A stretch of DNA of 28,718 bases from Oscillospiraceae bacterium (GTDB lineage Bacteria > Bacillota > Clostridia > Oscillospirales > Oscillospiraceae): the NCBI GenBank assembly GCA_016287555.1, contig JAEFAK010000001.1, positions 1 through 28,718 on the forward strand. Direction: 5' to 3'. A program made the position numbers and the translations under genes. The stretch's first letter is position 1. Each line of letters begins with the position of its first letter. Under the pieces are notes generated by a model, which saw nothing but the letters and a program-made list of their open reading frames with translations, was not told the origin of the DNA and searched no databases. Below, piece by piece: positions 6,467-12,347 of the stretch.

Positions 6467-7624
6467 ATGGCTGTTGTTTACAATCAGCTCGTACCCGTCC
6501 TCTTCGGCAACGGCGCGCTCGACCTGCTCGGCGAGAAGGTAAAGGAGCTCGGCGGCACGAAGGCCATGCTCGTCTACGACGGCGGCGTCAAGGCCGCGGG
6601 CATCGCGCCCCGCGCCGAAGCGAGCTTGAAAAAGGCCGGCGTCGACTTCGTCGTGTTCGACAAGGTCCAGTCCGACCCCGCCGACTATCTCGTCAACGAG
6701 TGCGGCAAGATGGCCGTCGAGGCCAAGGTGGACTGCTTCATCGGCGTCGGCGGCGGCTCCAGCCTCGACTGCACCAAGGCGGCCTCCCTGCTCATGAACC
6801 ACCCCGCGCCCATCGAGCAGTACTTCACCGCGCCGCCCAGCTTTCTGGAGTGCTGCGTGCCCGTCATCCTCTGCCCGACCGCGGCCGGAACGGGCAGCGA
6901 GGTAACGCAGGTCGCCGTCATAACCAGCTCCGTCGACCACTCCAAGCCCTCCGTCTTCATGCGCTCCAGCCTCGCCATAGTCGATCCGGAGCTGACCTAT
7001 ACCGTCCCGCCCCGCGTCACGGCGAACACCGGGCTCGACGCCTTCACCCACGCCGCCGAGGCCATAACGGCGAAGGGCCGCAATCCGCGCAGCGAGCTGC
7101 TGGCGAAGACGGCCATCGAGAAGATAACCAAGTTCCTCCCGCAGGCCTACGACGACGGGAAGAACGTCGAGGCGCGCTACGAGATGGCGCTCGCGGCCAA
7201 CTGGGCGGGCATCGCCTTCCAGGACACCGACTGCCACCTCGGCCACTGCATGGCCGACGGCATCTCCGCCAAGTACCACACGCCCCACGGGTATAACTGC
7301 ATCGTCGTCGACCCGGAGCTCATGGTCGAGTGCGCGAAGTTCGTCCCCGACAAGGTGAAGATAGTCGGCGAGGCCGCGGGAGCGAAGTTCGAGGGCTCCG
7401 AGACGCCCGCCGAGATCGGCAAAAAGACGGCCGACGCCATCCGCGCGCTCATGCGCCGCGTCGGCATAAAGAGCCCGAAGGAGAACGGCATGGCCCGCGA
7501 GGACTTCATCGAGTGCGCGAAGATGGCCATGGAGATAGACTACGGCCTCCGCCTCAACTGCCCCTTCGAGCCGACGCTCGAGAACGTCAGCGAGATATAC
7601 GCCCGCAGCTACGACAATTATTGA
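6467..7624 (+). CDS. Iron-containing (group III) alcohol dehydrogenase
   Basis: At 385 residues this is full length for the family. The N-terminal nucleotide-binding domain has GVGGGSSLD at 93-101 and TAAGTGSEVT at 138-147. Four metal ligands are readable: Asp191 and His195 (DAFTH), His260 (GHCMADG) and His274 (HTPHGYN). Members of the family reduce aldehydes or oxidise alcohols with NAD(P) and a divalent metal, usually iron. The substrate is not evident: 1,2-propanediol, butanol, methanol-like or hydroxyacid dehydrogenases all share these motifs. It has a GAGGT ribosome site and a strong intrinsic terminator immediately after the stop, so it closes the operon begun by the metallo-hydrolase. 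Confidence 0.93.
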   Translation: MAVVYNQLVPVLFGNGALDLLGEKVKELGGTKAMLVYDGGVKAAGIAPRAEASLKKAGVDFVVFDKVQSDPADYLVNECGKMAVEAKVDCFIGVGGGSSLDCTKAASLLMNHPAPIEQYFTAPPSFLECCVPVILCPTAAGTGSEVTQVAVITSSVDHSKPSVFMRSSLAIVDPELTYTVPPRVTANTGLDAFTHAAEAITAKGRNPRSELLAKTAIEKITKFLPQAYDDGKNVEARYEMALAANWAGIAFQDTDCHLGHCMADGISAKYHTPHGYNCIVVDPELMVECAKFVPDKVKIVGEAAGAKFEGSETPAEIGKKTADAIRALMRRVGIKSPKENGMAREDFIECAKMAMEIDYGLRLNCPFEPTLENVSEIYARSYDNY

Positions 7625-7634
7625 TAATGGGTTT

Positions 7635-7666
7635 AAGCCCACCGCCGCTCGGCGGTGGGCTTTTTT
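7635..7666 (+). terminator. Intrinsic terminator of the alcohol dehydrogenase operon
   Basis: Perfect 12-bp arms (AAGCCCACCGCC at 7635-7646 and its complement at 7651-7662) close a GCTC loop. A run of six T follows the GGGC, with two in the stem. It starts eleven bases after the TGA stop codon's first base. Confidence 0.95.
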
Positions 7667-7717
7667 ATCCTTTTCGGTATTCCTCCCCGCTGACAAACAT
7701 GCTTGGGAGGGCACTTA

Positions 7718-7775
7718 GGGAAATGGGGACAGACCCCGTTTCCCGGGGTGAAACAGGGGACAGTCCCCATTTTCC
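7718..7775. repeat. GGGGACAG double-hairpin repeat, copy 1
   Basis: Two related hairpin halves, GGGGACAGACCCC (7725-7737) and GGGGACAGTCCCC (7757-7769), each lie between A-rich and T-rich flanks (GGAAAT... and ...TTTCC). A second copy with the same order is at 8962-9033, so the pair brackets the lipoprotein gene. I recognise this as a dispersed clostridial intergenic repeat, from memory. Confidence 0.85.
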
Positions 7776-7799
7776 ACGAGGAGACGATGGACGAGGGTC

Positions 7800-7846
7800 G
7801 GGCGGATGTTACCCATGTTGCTATTGACATGATATCCGCCCCTACA
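7800..7846. repeat. Intergenic hairpin element
   Basis: Outer arms GGGCGGAT (7800-7807) and ATCCGCCC (7834-7841) are perfectly complementary, and an inner CATGT/ACATG pair adds a second stem. It is followed by CCTAC, the same kind of end (CCCTACG) as the hairpins at 4311-4335. It is probably a REP-like element. Confidence 0.65.
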
Positions 7847-7950
7847 CATTAACCCGGAAGTCAGCCGCATAGGCGTTAACGAACACGGAATTGAAAGGCC
7901 CGCAGTCGTCGCGGCCTGCAGCGATTCCGATACTGCAGGCAGAAAAAGGA

Positions 7951-7979
7951 TTGCGCAACTCTCTCTGCAATGGTATAAT
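7951..7979 (+). promoter_or_regulatory. Strong promoter, distal copy, upstream of the lipoprotein gene
   Basis: TTGCGC (7951-7956) and TATAAT (7974-7979) are 17 bp apart, with a TGG extended -10. It lies about 210 bp upstream of the lipoprotein start. Confidence 0.65.
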
Positions 7980-8003
7980 ATGCGCGGGAAAGTCTTGCAG
8001 AGC
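7969..8003 (+). repeat. Promoter-bearing direct repeat, copy 1
   Basis: The 35-bp segment beginning AATGGTATAATATGCGCGGG recurs at 8093-8127 with only a few substitutions. It contains the extended -10 (TGGTATAAT) and the expected transcription start region. Confidence 0.8.
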
Positions 8004-8070
8004 AAGCCTTCGCGTCTGCGACGCGCTCGCTGCACTCGCCCTCGCTATTGACGGCTTCGCAAAAATGTCC

Positions 8071-8102
8071 TTGCGAGCAAACATTTTTGCTCATGGTATA
8101 AT
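8071..8102 (+). promoter_or_regulatory. Promoter, proximal copy, upstream of the lipoprotein gene
   Basis: TATAAT (8097-8102) is preceded by TGG, an extended -10 that can work without a good -35. The nearest -35-like hexamer, TTGCGA (8071-8076), is 20 bp away, longer than ideal. A hairpin (GAGCAAA/TTTGCTC, 8075-8092) lies in the spacer. The lipoprotein start codon is about 85 bp downstream. Confidence 0.55.
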
Positions 8103-8127
8103 ATGCGCGGGGAAGTTTTGCGGAACG
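8093..8127 (+). repeat. Promoter-bearing direct repeat, copy 2
   Basis: This is the second copy of the 35-bp segment at 7969-8003, starting CATGGTATAATATGCGCGGG. The copies are 124 bp apart; the DNA between them is C/G-rich with small hairpins (for example CGCGTC-TGC-GACGCG near 8012-8026) and no credible gene. Confidence 0.8.
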
Positions 8128-8186
8128 TTGTTTTTGGCCCAACAGGACTGGCGTGCCATTTGGCGCGGATGGAAAGGGAGGATAAA

Positions 8187-8846
8187 ATGAGCAAACGAAT
8201 TATCGCCGCAGCGCTGGCTGTCGTGCTTGCGCTTGCGCTGCTCGCGGGGTGCTCGCAGACCGTGCCCGACCCCGAGGGCTCCGTCGTCTCTCCAGAGGGC
8301 TTCGTCCCCTACGGCGAGGAGCCGGCCTTTGTCAATCAGCAGTACGCGAGCGACGACACGGTTATCTTTTATGCGGGGCTCCTTTTAAAGGAAAAGCCCA
8401 CCGCCCCGATCAGCTCATTCGCGGGCGCATACCTTATCTTCTATGACTTCGCGGAGCGACGTATTACGGGCGTCATCGACCTACGGGCGATCGACTGCAT
8501 CGACAGCGGCGACAACCCGACGCGCTGCCGCATAAGCGAGGACGGGTCGAAAATCTCCGTTTCGCAGGGCGACCGCGAATACTGCTACGTTTACAAGGAC
8601 AAGAAACTGAGCCGCTCGAAGCCGCACGGCGAGTTTGCGACGCGCGACAACCTTACGCTCCCGGACGAATACATGGATCAGATCGACCCGAAATACTCCG
8701 CTTGGGCGTTTTATTATCCGCTGGCACTCTTCGATGAGGGTGTCGGCTATCTCGCGCTCGACGTCGACGAGAACGGGCAGACCATCATGCATTATGCGAG
8801 CCTGCTTTATCTGAAAAACGGCGAAGTATACCGTATATTCGGCTGA
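8187..8846 (+). CDS. Putative lipoprotein of unknown function (219 aa)
   Basis: The ATG at 8187 is preferred over an upstream one at 8103 because it follows an AAAGGGAGG ribosome site and starts a proper lipoprotein signal (MSKRIIAAA..., lipobox LAGC with Cys22). After cleavage the protein should be tethered to the outer face of the membrane by Cys22. The mature part is acidic with beta-strand-like segments (YLIFYDFAERRITGVIDLR, ISEDGSKISVSQGD) that recall one or two propeller blades, but I do not recognise a family. It stands alone: repeats and two tandem promoter-like copies lie upstream, a terminator downstream, then a repeat and an insertion sequence. It may therefore be accessory. Confidence 0.8.
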   Translation: MSKRIIAAALAVVLALALLAGCSQTVPDPEGSVVSPEGFVPYGEEPAFVNQQYASDDTVIFYAGLLLKEKPTAPISSFAGAYLIFYDFAERRITGVIDLRAIDCIDSGDNPTRCRISEDGSKISVSQGDREYCYVYKDKKLSRSKPHGEFATRDNLTLPDEYMDQIDPKYSAWAFYYPLALFDEGVGYLALDVDENGQTIMHYASLLYLKNGEVYRIFG

Positions 8847-8870
8847 TGATCCGACACGGCATTATAAGGA

Positions 8871-8912
8871 AAGCCTCCGCGCGCATGTGAACATGGCGTG
8901 GAGGCTTTTTTT
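8871..8912 (+). terminator. Intrinsic terminator of the lipoprotein gene
   Basis: The stem AAGCCTCCGCGC (8871-8882) pairs with GCGTGGAGGCTT (8896-8907) with one G-T pair. It can extend through CATG/CATG toward the loop and is followed by seven T residues. It begins 24 bases after the stop. Confidence 0.9.
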
Positions 8913-8961
8913 CGCAGGCGGATGCACGAAAAAGGGCGGCGGAGGGGTTTTCTGCCGCGCC

Positions 8962-9033
8962 GCGGGAAAGGGGACAGACCCCATTTCCCTTTTCGCTTCG
9001 CTCGGGAAATCGGGGACAGTCCCCGTTTTCCCG
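8962..9033. repeat. GGGGACAG double-hairpin repeat, copy 2
   Basis: It has the same architecture as 7718-7775: GGGGACAGACCCC (8970-8982) then GGGGACAGTCCCC (9012-9024), with GGGAAA and TTTTCCC flanks. The spacer between the halves (TTTTCGCTTCGCTCG) differs from copy 1. A degenerate GATG...CATC hairpin ending in CCCTACG follows at about 9046-9068. Confidence 0.85.
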
Positions 9034-9105
9034 AAAACCGCGGGTCGATGTGGGCATCGATCCCTACGAAAGAGAAATGCTGCGGATTTGCATTTGACAG
9101 TTATT

Positions 9106-9126
9106 CATTCTTCATTCTTCATTCTT
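9106..9126. repeat. Three tandem 7-bp repeats at the insertion-sequence edge
   Basis: CATTCTT occurs three times in a row (9106-9126), directly against the left end of the IS30-family element. The IS may have inserted into this simple repeat. Confidence 0.8.
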
Positions 9127-9156
9127 CGGTGAATTATACTATCAAGCGCAACACTT
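9127..9156 (+). repeat. Left terminal inverted repeat of the IS30-family element
   Basis: It reads CGGTGAATT...AAGCGCAACACTT. It aligns without gaps to the reverse complement of 10185-10214; the outer nine bases are identical and an inner GCAACA is shared. Confidence 0.85.
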
Positions 9157-9233
9157 GAAAGAAAATAAAGAAGTTCATACGAAACTCGTGTAGAATGGAA
9201 TTACCACACACCAAAACCACAGAGGAGGATCGT

Positions 9234-10199
9234 ATGAACTACAGACATCTTAGCATAGAAGAGCGGAGTTGTATACGAAAATATTACGTAGACGGTCTCA
9301 GTTACAGAGAAATTGCGCGGCTGATTGGAAGGAATGTGAGTACCGTTTCCCGAGAGATACGGCGCAACTGCACTCACATGTACGACATACCGACCTACTA
9401 CCCGCATACAGCACAGAAGAAGTATCTGCTGCGGCGCTCGTACTGTCACCGGGGGATGTTCTGGAACGAAGAAGTAATAACGTACATCGAAGACAAGCTC
9501 AAGGCCACGTGGTCACCGGAGCAGATCGCCTGTACTCCCTGTGAGTTGACCATGCCGAGCTGGAGGACGATCTATCGCTGGATCTATGAGAAGTATCTGG
9601 TCAACGGTAACCTGAAAGTGCTGCGCCGCAAAGGAAAAAGCCACGGCGTCAAGGAAACCCGTGGCAAATACGCCATGGGGAAATCTATTCGCAAACGGGA
9701 CAAGAGTGTATACAAGAGAGAAATTGCCGGTCATTGGGAGGCGGATACTGTCGTAAGCGGCCTCGGCAAAAGCAAGGCATGTTTTGTCACCCTTGCCGAA
9801 CGAAAAACCAGATATTATACCGCTATGAAGCTGCCTGACAAAAAGGCCTCGTCTATTGAAGACGCCATCGTTAAGATACTATCTGAATTCCCGCCCTGCC
9901 TTGTGAAGTCCATTACCTGTGACAGAGGCTCGGAGTTCGCCAATTGGCTGAACATAGAGAAACGGCTGAACTGTGACGTCTACTTTGCCGATCCGTACTG
10001 TGCCTGGCAGAAGGGCTCCAACGAAAACAGCAACGGCCTCCTTCGCGAGTTTTATCCGAAAGGCCGCAATCTCTCCCGCGTCGCTCCGGCAACCCTAAAA
10101 CGAAACCTGGCGTTGATCAACGCCAGGCCTCGTAAGGTTCTTAATTTCCGTTCTGCTCAGTTTCTGTGGGATCTTGAACTCCAGAACTGTTGCACTTAG
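9234..10199 (+). CDS. IS30-family transposase
   Basis: The ATG at 9234 follows an AGAGGAGG ribosome site and begins MNYRHLSIEER, a normal IS30 start; a frame opening at 9195 is rejected. The 321-residue protein has an N-terminal helix-turn-helix at about 22-42 (LSYREIARLIGRNVSTVSREI). The integrase-type catalytic domain has a readable DDE triad: Asp171 (HWEADTVV), Asp230 (TCDRGSEF) and Glu264 (GSNENSNGLLREF). It appears intact, with no frameshift. Its codon use is less GC-rich than neighbouring genes. Confidence 0.97.
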   Translation: MNYRHLSIEERSCIRKYYVDGLSYREIARLIGRNVSTVSREIRRNCTHMYDIPTYYPHTAQKKYLLRRSYCHRGMFWNEEVITYIEDKLKATWSPEQIACTPCELTMPSWRTIYRWIYEKYLVNGNLKVLRRKGKSHGVKETRGKYAMGKSIRKRDKSVYKREIAGHWEADTVVSGLGKSKACFVTLAERKTRYYTAMKLPDKKASSIEDAIVKILSEFPPCLVKSITCDRGSEFANWLNIEKRLNCDVYFADPYCAWQKGSNENSNGLLREFYPKGRNLSRVAPATLKRNLALINARPRKVLNFRSAQFLWDLELQNCCT

Positions 10200-10214
10200 T
10201 TTGACAATTCACCG
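10185..10214 (-). repeat. Right terminal inverted repeat of the IS30-family element
   Basis: Read on the minus strand it is CGGTGAATT...AAGTGCAACAGTT. It overlaps the last five codons, including the stop, of the transposase gene. Confidence 0.85.
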
Positions 10215-10274
10215 CTTTTCTTATTTTTCTTTTAATTATGCGCTTTTCAGGCTGTACTTAATACTATAACGCCG

Positions 10275-10853
10275 TTAAAACTTTTTTCGGACCTCGTGCA
10301 GAAGGATGGGCATGGTACGCTCGGCGTGGTCGCGGAGGGAGTATTCCCCTCCGCTGAGGCACCACTCATAAAGCAGGGCGCGTTCGCACATGGCGTAAAG
10401 GCGGGTGATGTCGTTTACGCTCATATCGCCGCGCAGCTCGCCGCGGCGCTGCCCCTCGGAGGCTATGGTCCGCAGCAGCCTGTAATACGTCCGGTTGCGG
10501 TCGAGCAGGTGCTTTTCGCCCTTTGTGACGAGCTGCGTCGAATACAGGCGCGCCAGAAGCTCTATGGGGACGGAGTTCTCGATCATGGCGAAAAGCTCGC
10601 GGTTTAAGTACATGAGCTTGTCAAAGGCGTCCATTTCCGGGGCGAGGCTGTTCATGAGCTCCTCATACTTCTCGTCGAAGATCATGGAAAGGCTCCCGAG
10701 CAGCGCGTCCTTGCCCTCGAAATAGTGGTAGAATGAGCCCTTGGAGGTCTGCGAGCGCGCGATTATCTCGTCAACGGTCGTGTAGTCGTAGCCGCGCTCA
10801 TAGAAGAGCTGCCAGGCGGCGGCGACTATCTTTCTCTTGGTCTTGTTTTCCAT
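10275..10853 (-). CDS. TetR/AcrR-family transcriptional regulator
   Basis: This 192-residue protein has the N-terminal TetR DNA-binding domain: KRKIVAAAWQLFYERGYDYTTVDEI is the typical helix 1-2 pattern, followed by the recognition helix (SKGSFYHYFEGKDALL at about 53-68). The C-terminal half is the variable ligand-binding and dimer domain. It is the last gene of a nine-gene minus-strand run, 21 bp after a 62-residue membrane protein gene, with a GGGAGG ribosome site. The usual divergent target gene is absent, so it may regulate the run itself or a distant target. The IS30 element lies 60 bp beyond its stop, and the short gap holds no clear terminator. Confidence 0.93.
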   Translation of the reverse strand: MENKTKRKIVAAAWQLFYERGYDYTTVDEIIARSQTSKGSFYHYFEGKDALLGSLSMIFDEKYEELMNSLAPEMDAFDKLMYLNRELFAMIENSVPIELLARLYSTQLVTKGEKHLLDRNRTYYRLLRTIASEGQRRGELRGDMSVNDITRLYAMCERALLYEWCLSGGEYSLRDHAERTMPILLHEVRKKF

Positions 10854-10874
10854 AGTCTGCCTCCCGCGGGCGCT

Positions 10875-11063
10875 TCAGTCCGTCATCGTCTCGGCCAGAT
10901 ACGGCACCTGCACGCGCAGGCCGTCGTCGGTATAGACGATGTAGCGTCTGAACCAGAAGAACATGAATATCGCGAGAACGACCGCGACAAGGACTATCCA
11001 GCCGATGAGCTTGAGCACGAAGCGCACGGGCTTGTGCCCGTGGTATACCGCGCCTCTTCTCAT
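10875..11063 (-). CDS. Small single-pass membrane protein (62 aa)
   Basis: One long hydrophobic helix (residues about 15-37, VRFVLKLIGWIVLVAVVLAI...) follows a basic N-terminus, which suggests the N-terminus is inside. A short external tail (YIVYTDDGLRVQVPYLAETMTD) follows. The YTDDGLRV stretch recalls the juxtamembrane start of larger Firmicute cell-envelope proteins, but here the protein stops, so it is either a natural small protein or a cut-down relative. Its ATG overlaps the rpiB stop by 4 bp (ATGA), supporting real, coupled translation. Confidence 0.65.
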   Translation of the reverse strand: MRRGAVYHGHKPVRFVLKLIGWIVLVAVVLAIFMFFWFRRYIVYTDDGLRVQVPYLAETMTD

Positions 11064-11500
11064 GCCTCGTTCTCCAGATCCATGATGAGCCCGACGCGGC
11101 GGGCGTGCCTGCCGCCCTCGAAGGGCGTATTGAGGAATATATCGACTATCTTCAGCGCGAGACCGCCGCCAATGACGCGCGCGCCGAGGGCGATCATGTT
11201 CGCGTCGTTATGGCGTCTGGTCATCTCGGCGGAGAAGCAGTCGCCGCAGGTGGCGCAGCGGATGCCCTTTATCTTGTTGGCTGCGAGGGCGATGCCTATG
11301 CCCGTCCCGCACACGAGGATGCCGCGGTCGCACTCCCCGGAGGAAACGGCGCGCGCGGCCGCCGCCCCGTATATGGGGTAATCGCAGCTCTCGGGCGTGT
11401 AGGTCCCGAAATCCTTGTATTCAAGTCCCTTCTCGTTCAGGTAGGCGGCTATCTCCTTTTTCAGTTCGAGTCCCGCGTGATCGCTTGCAAGTGCTATCAT
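11060..11500 (-). CDS. rpiB: Ribose-5-phosphate isomerase B (RpiB/LacAB family)
   Basis: This 146-residue protein starts MIALASDHAG with Asp7-His8 and has the catalytic CGTGIG loop at 64-69 (Cys64), an arginine/histidine pair in TRRHNDANM (His97, Asn98) and the C-terminal GGRHARRV. It should interconvert ribose 5-phosphate and ribulose 5-phosphate in the cytoplasm. Galactose-6-phosphate isomerase subunits look alike, but no lac-type genes are nearby. The gene follows the PHP phosphatase by 14 bp with an AAGGAGAG ribosome site and overlaps the next small gene. Its presence near purine nucleoside phosphorylase fits reuse of nucleoside-derived ribose, although no phosphopentomutase is visible. 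Confidence 0.92.
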   Translation of the reverse strand: MIALASDHAGLELKKEIAAYLNEKGLEYKDFGTYTPESCDYPIYGAAAARAVSSGECDRGILVCGTGIGIALAANKIKGIRCATCGDCFSAEMTRRHNDANMIALGARVIGGGLALKIVDIFLNTPFEGGRHARRVGLIMDLENEA

Positions 11501-11514
11501 GTTATCTCTCCTTA

Positions 11515-12330
11515 TCAGAGCCCGACGAACTCGGGCTTTCTGTTGATGAACCTTGTGATATTCTTAAAGCCGAAGGCCCGGAGCATATCCGCGCCCTCGT
11601 CGAAGCCGCTCGCTATGAGATGAGGCTCGTGGGCGTCGCTGCCGAGCGTCACGAGCTCGCCGCCGAGGTCGGCGTAGAGCCTCAGCAGCCAAGGCTCCGG
11701 CGTGCATTGCATGCCGTAACGGAAGCTGGAGGTGTTGAGCTCGAGGGCTATCCCCTTCTCTGTCATTATTCGCAGGACCTCCGCGAATACGTCGCGGAAC
11801 GGTTCCAGCGTCAGCCCCGGCTGATCGGGCTCGGTATAGCGCAGCGGATAGCCTATATGAGCCATGACGTCGAAGCCGCCCTGCTTTGCGAGCTGCAGAT
11901 GCTCAAGCGCGTAGCGCTCGAGCATGCGCACGTCCTCGACTCTGTCGGCGAGCTTCCCGTCGCGCCCGAGGGAATAGAAATCGGGCAGCCCCGCGAGATT
12001 GTGGACGGAGGCGACGACGAGATCGAAGCCGTCGGCGGCTATGCGCGCGGCGACCTCGGGGTGGTGATTGGCGCTGCCTATCTCGATGCCGAAGAGGACC
12101 TCGAGCCTGCCCTTTGCCCTCTCCTTCGCTTCCTCATAGACGGCTCTTCGGGCCGGCCCGTCATAGCAGTCGGGGTCTATCTCCCCCGTCTCGTAGTGCT
12201 CGATGTCGCAGTGATCGGTGAACGTCACGCCGGAAATACCGAGCTCCGCGGCGGCAAGCGCCATCTCCGCCATGGGCACATGGCAGTCGTCGGATATATC
12301 GCTGTGAAGATGCTGGTCGTAATACTTCAT
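11515..12330 (-). CDS. PHP-domain phosphatase, histidinol-phosphatase (HisJ)-like
   Basis: This 271-residue PHP-superfamily metal phosphoesterase starts MKYYDQHLHSDISDD, with His7 and His9. Further metal-ligand motifs are TFTDH at 36-40, Glu83 (GIEIG), His110 (ASVH), His in DVMAHIGYP and the C-terminal GSDAH. This set is that of HisK/HisJ-type histidinol-phosphatases, which release phosphate from L-histidinol phosphate. No other histidine-biosynthesis gene is in the window, so another phosphate ester is possible. The ATG at 12330 is chosen because it begins the family's invariant HLHS motif; the frame continues upstream only within the glycosyltransferase gene. It lies 17 bp after that gene. 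Confidence 0.88.
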   Translation of the reverse strand: MKYYDQHLHSDISDDCHVPMAEMALAAAELGISGVTFTDHCDIEHYETGEIDPDCYDGPARRAVYEEAKERAKGRLEVLFGIEIGSANHHPEVAARIAADGFDLVVASVHNLAGLPDFYSLGRDGKLADRVEDVRMLERYALEHLQLAKQGGFDVMAHIGYPLRYTEPDQPGLTLEPFRDVFAEVLRIMTEKGIALELNTSSFRYGMQCTPEPWLLRLYADLGGELVTLGSDAHEPHLIASGFDEGADMLRAFGFKNITRFINRKPEFVGL

Positions 12331-12347
12331 ATGATCTCGATCTCCGA

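Larger units (their letters stand above)
9127..10214 (+). mobile_element. Complete IS30-family insertion sequence, about 1.09 kb
   Basis: The ends are imperfect 30-bp inverted repeats (9127-9156 and 10185-10214) starting CGGTGAATT, with about 22 of 30 positions matching. They enclose one intact transposase gene whose stop codon lies within the right repeat. The trinucleotide CTT is present on both sides (9124-9126 and 10215-10217), a possible 3-bp target duplication of the size known for the family. The left CTT is also part of the tandem heptamer, so chance is possible. The element is less GC-rich than its surroundings, which fits recent arrival. Confidence 0.88.

Noticed and set aside
6149..7714. 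Long minus-strand open frame opposite the iron-type alcohol dehydrogenase
   Set aside because: The translation is a low-complexity Asp/Gly/Val/Leu-rich mirror of a family-matched plus-strand gene.
7842..8190. Small open frames on both strands between the repeats and the lipoprotein gene
   Set aside because: They run through duplicated promoter-like repeats, and the repeated RAYYT peptide comes from the repeat rather than from a gene.
9106..9126. Tandem CATTCTT repeats as a CRISPR array
   Set aside because: Seven-bp units without spacers and no cas genes; it is a simple sequence repeat.
10275..10853. TetR gene as a cargo gene of the adjacent insertion sequence
   Set aside because: The IS boundaries are defined by inverted repeats ending at 10214, and the TetR gene is spaced as the last member of the minus-strand gene run.
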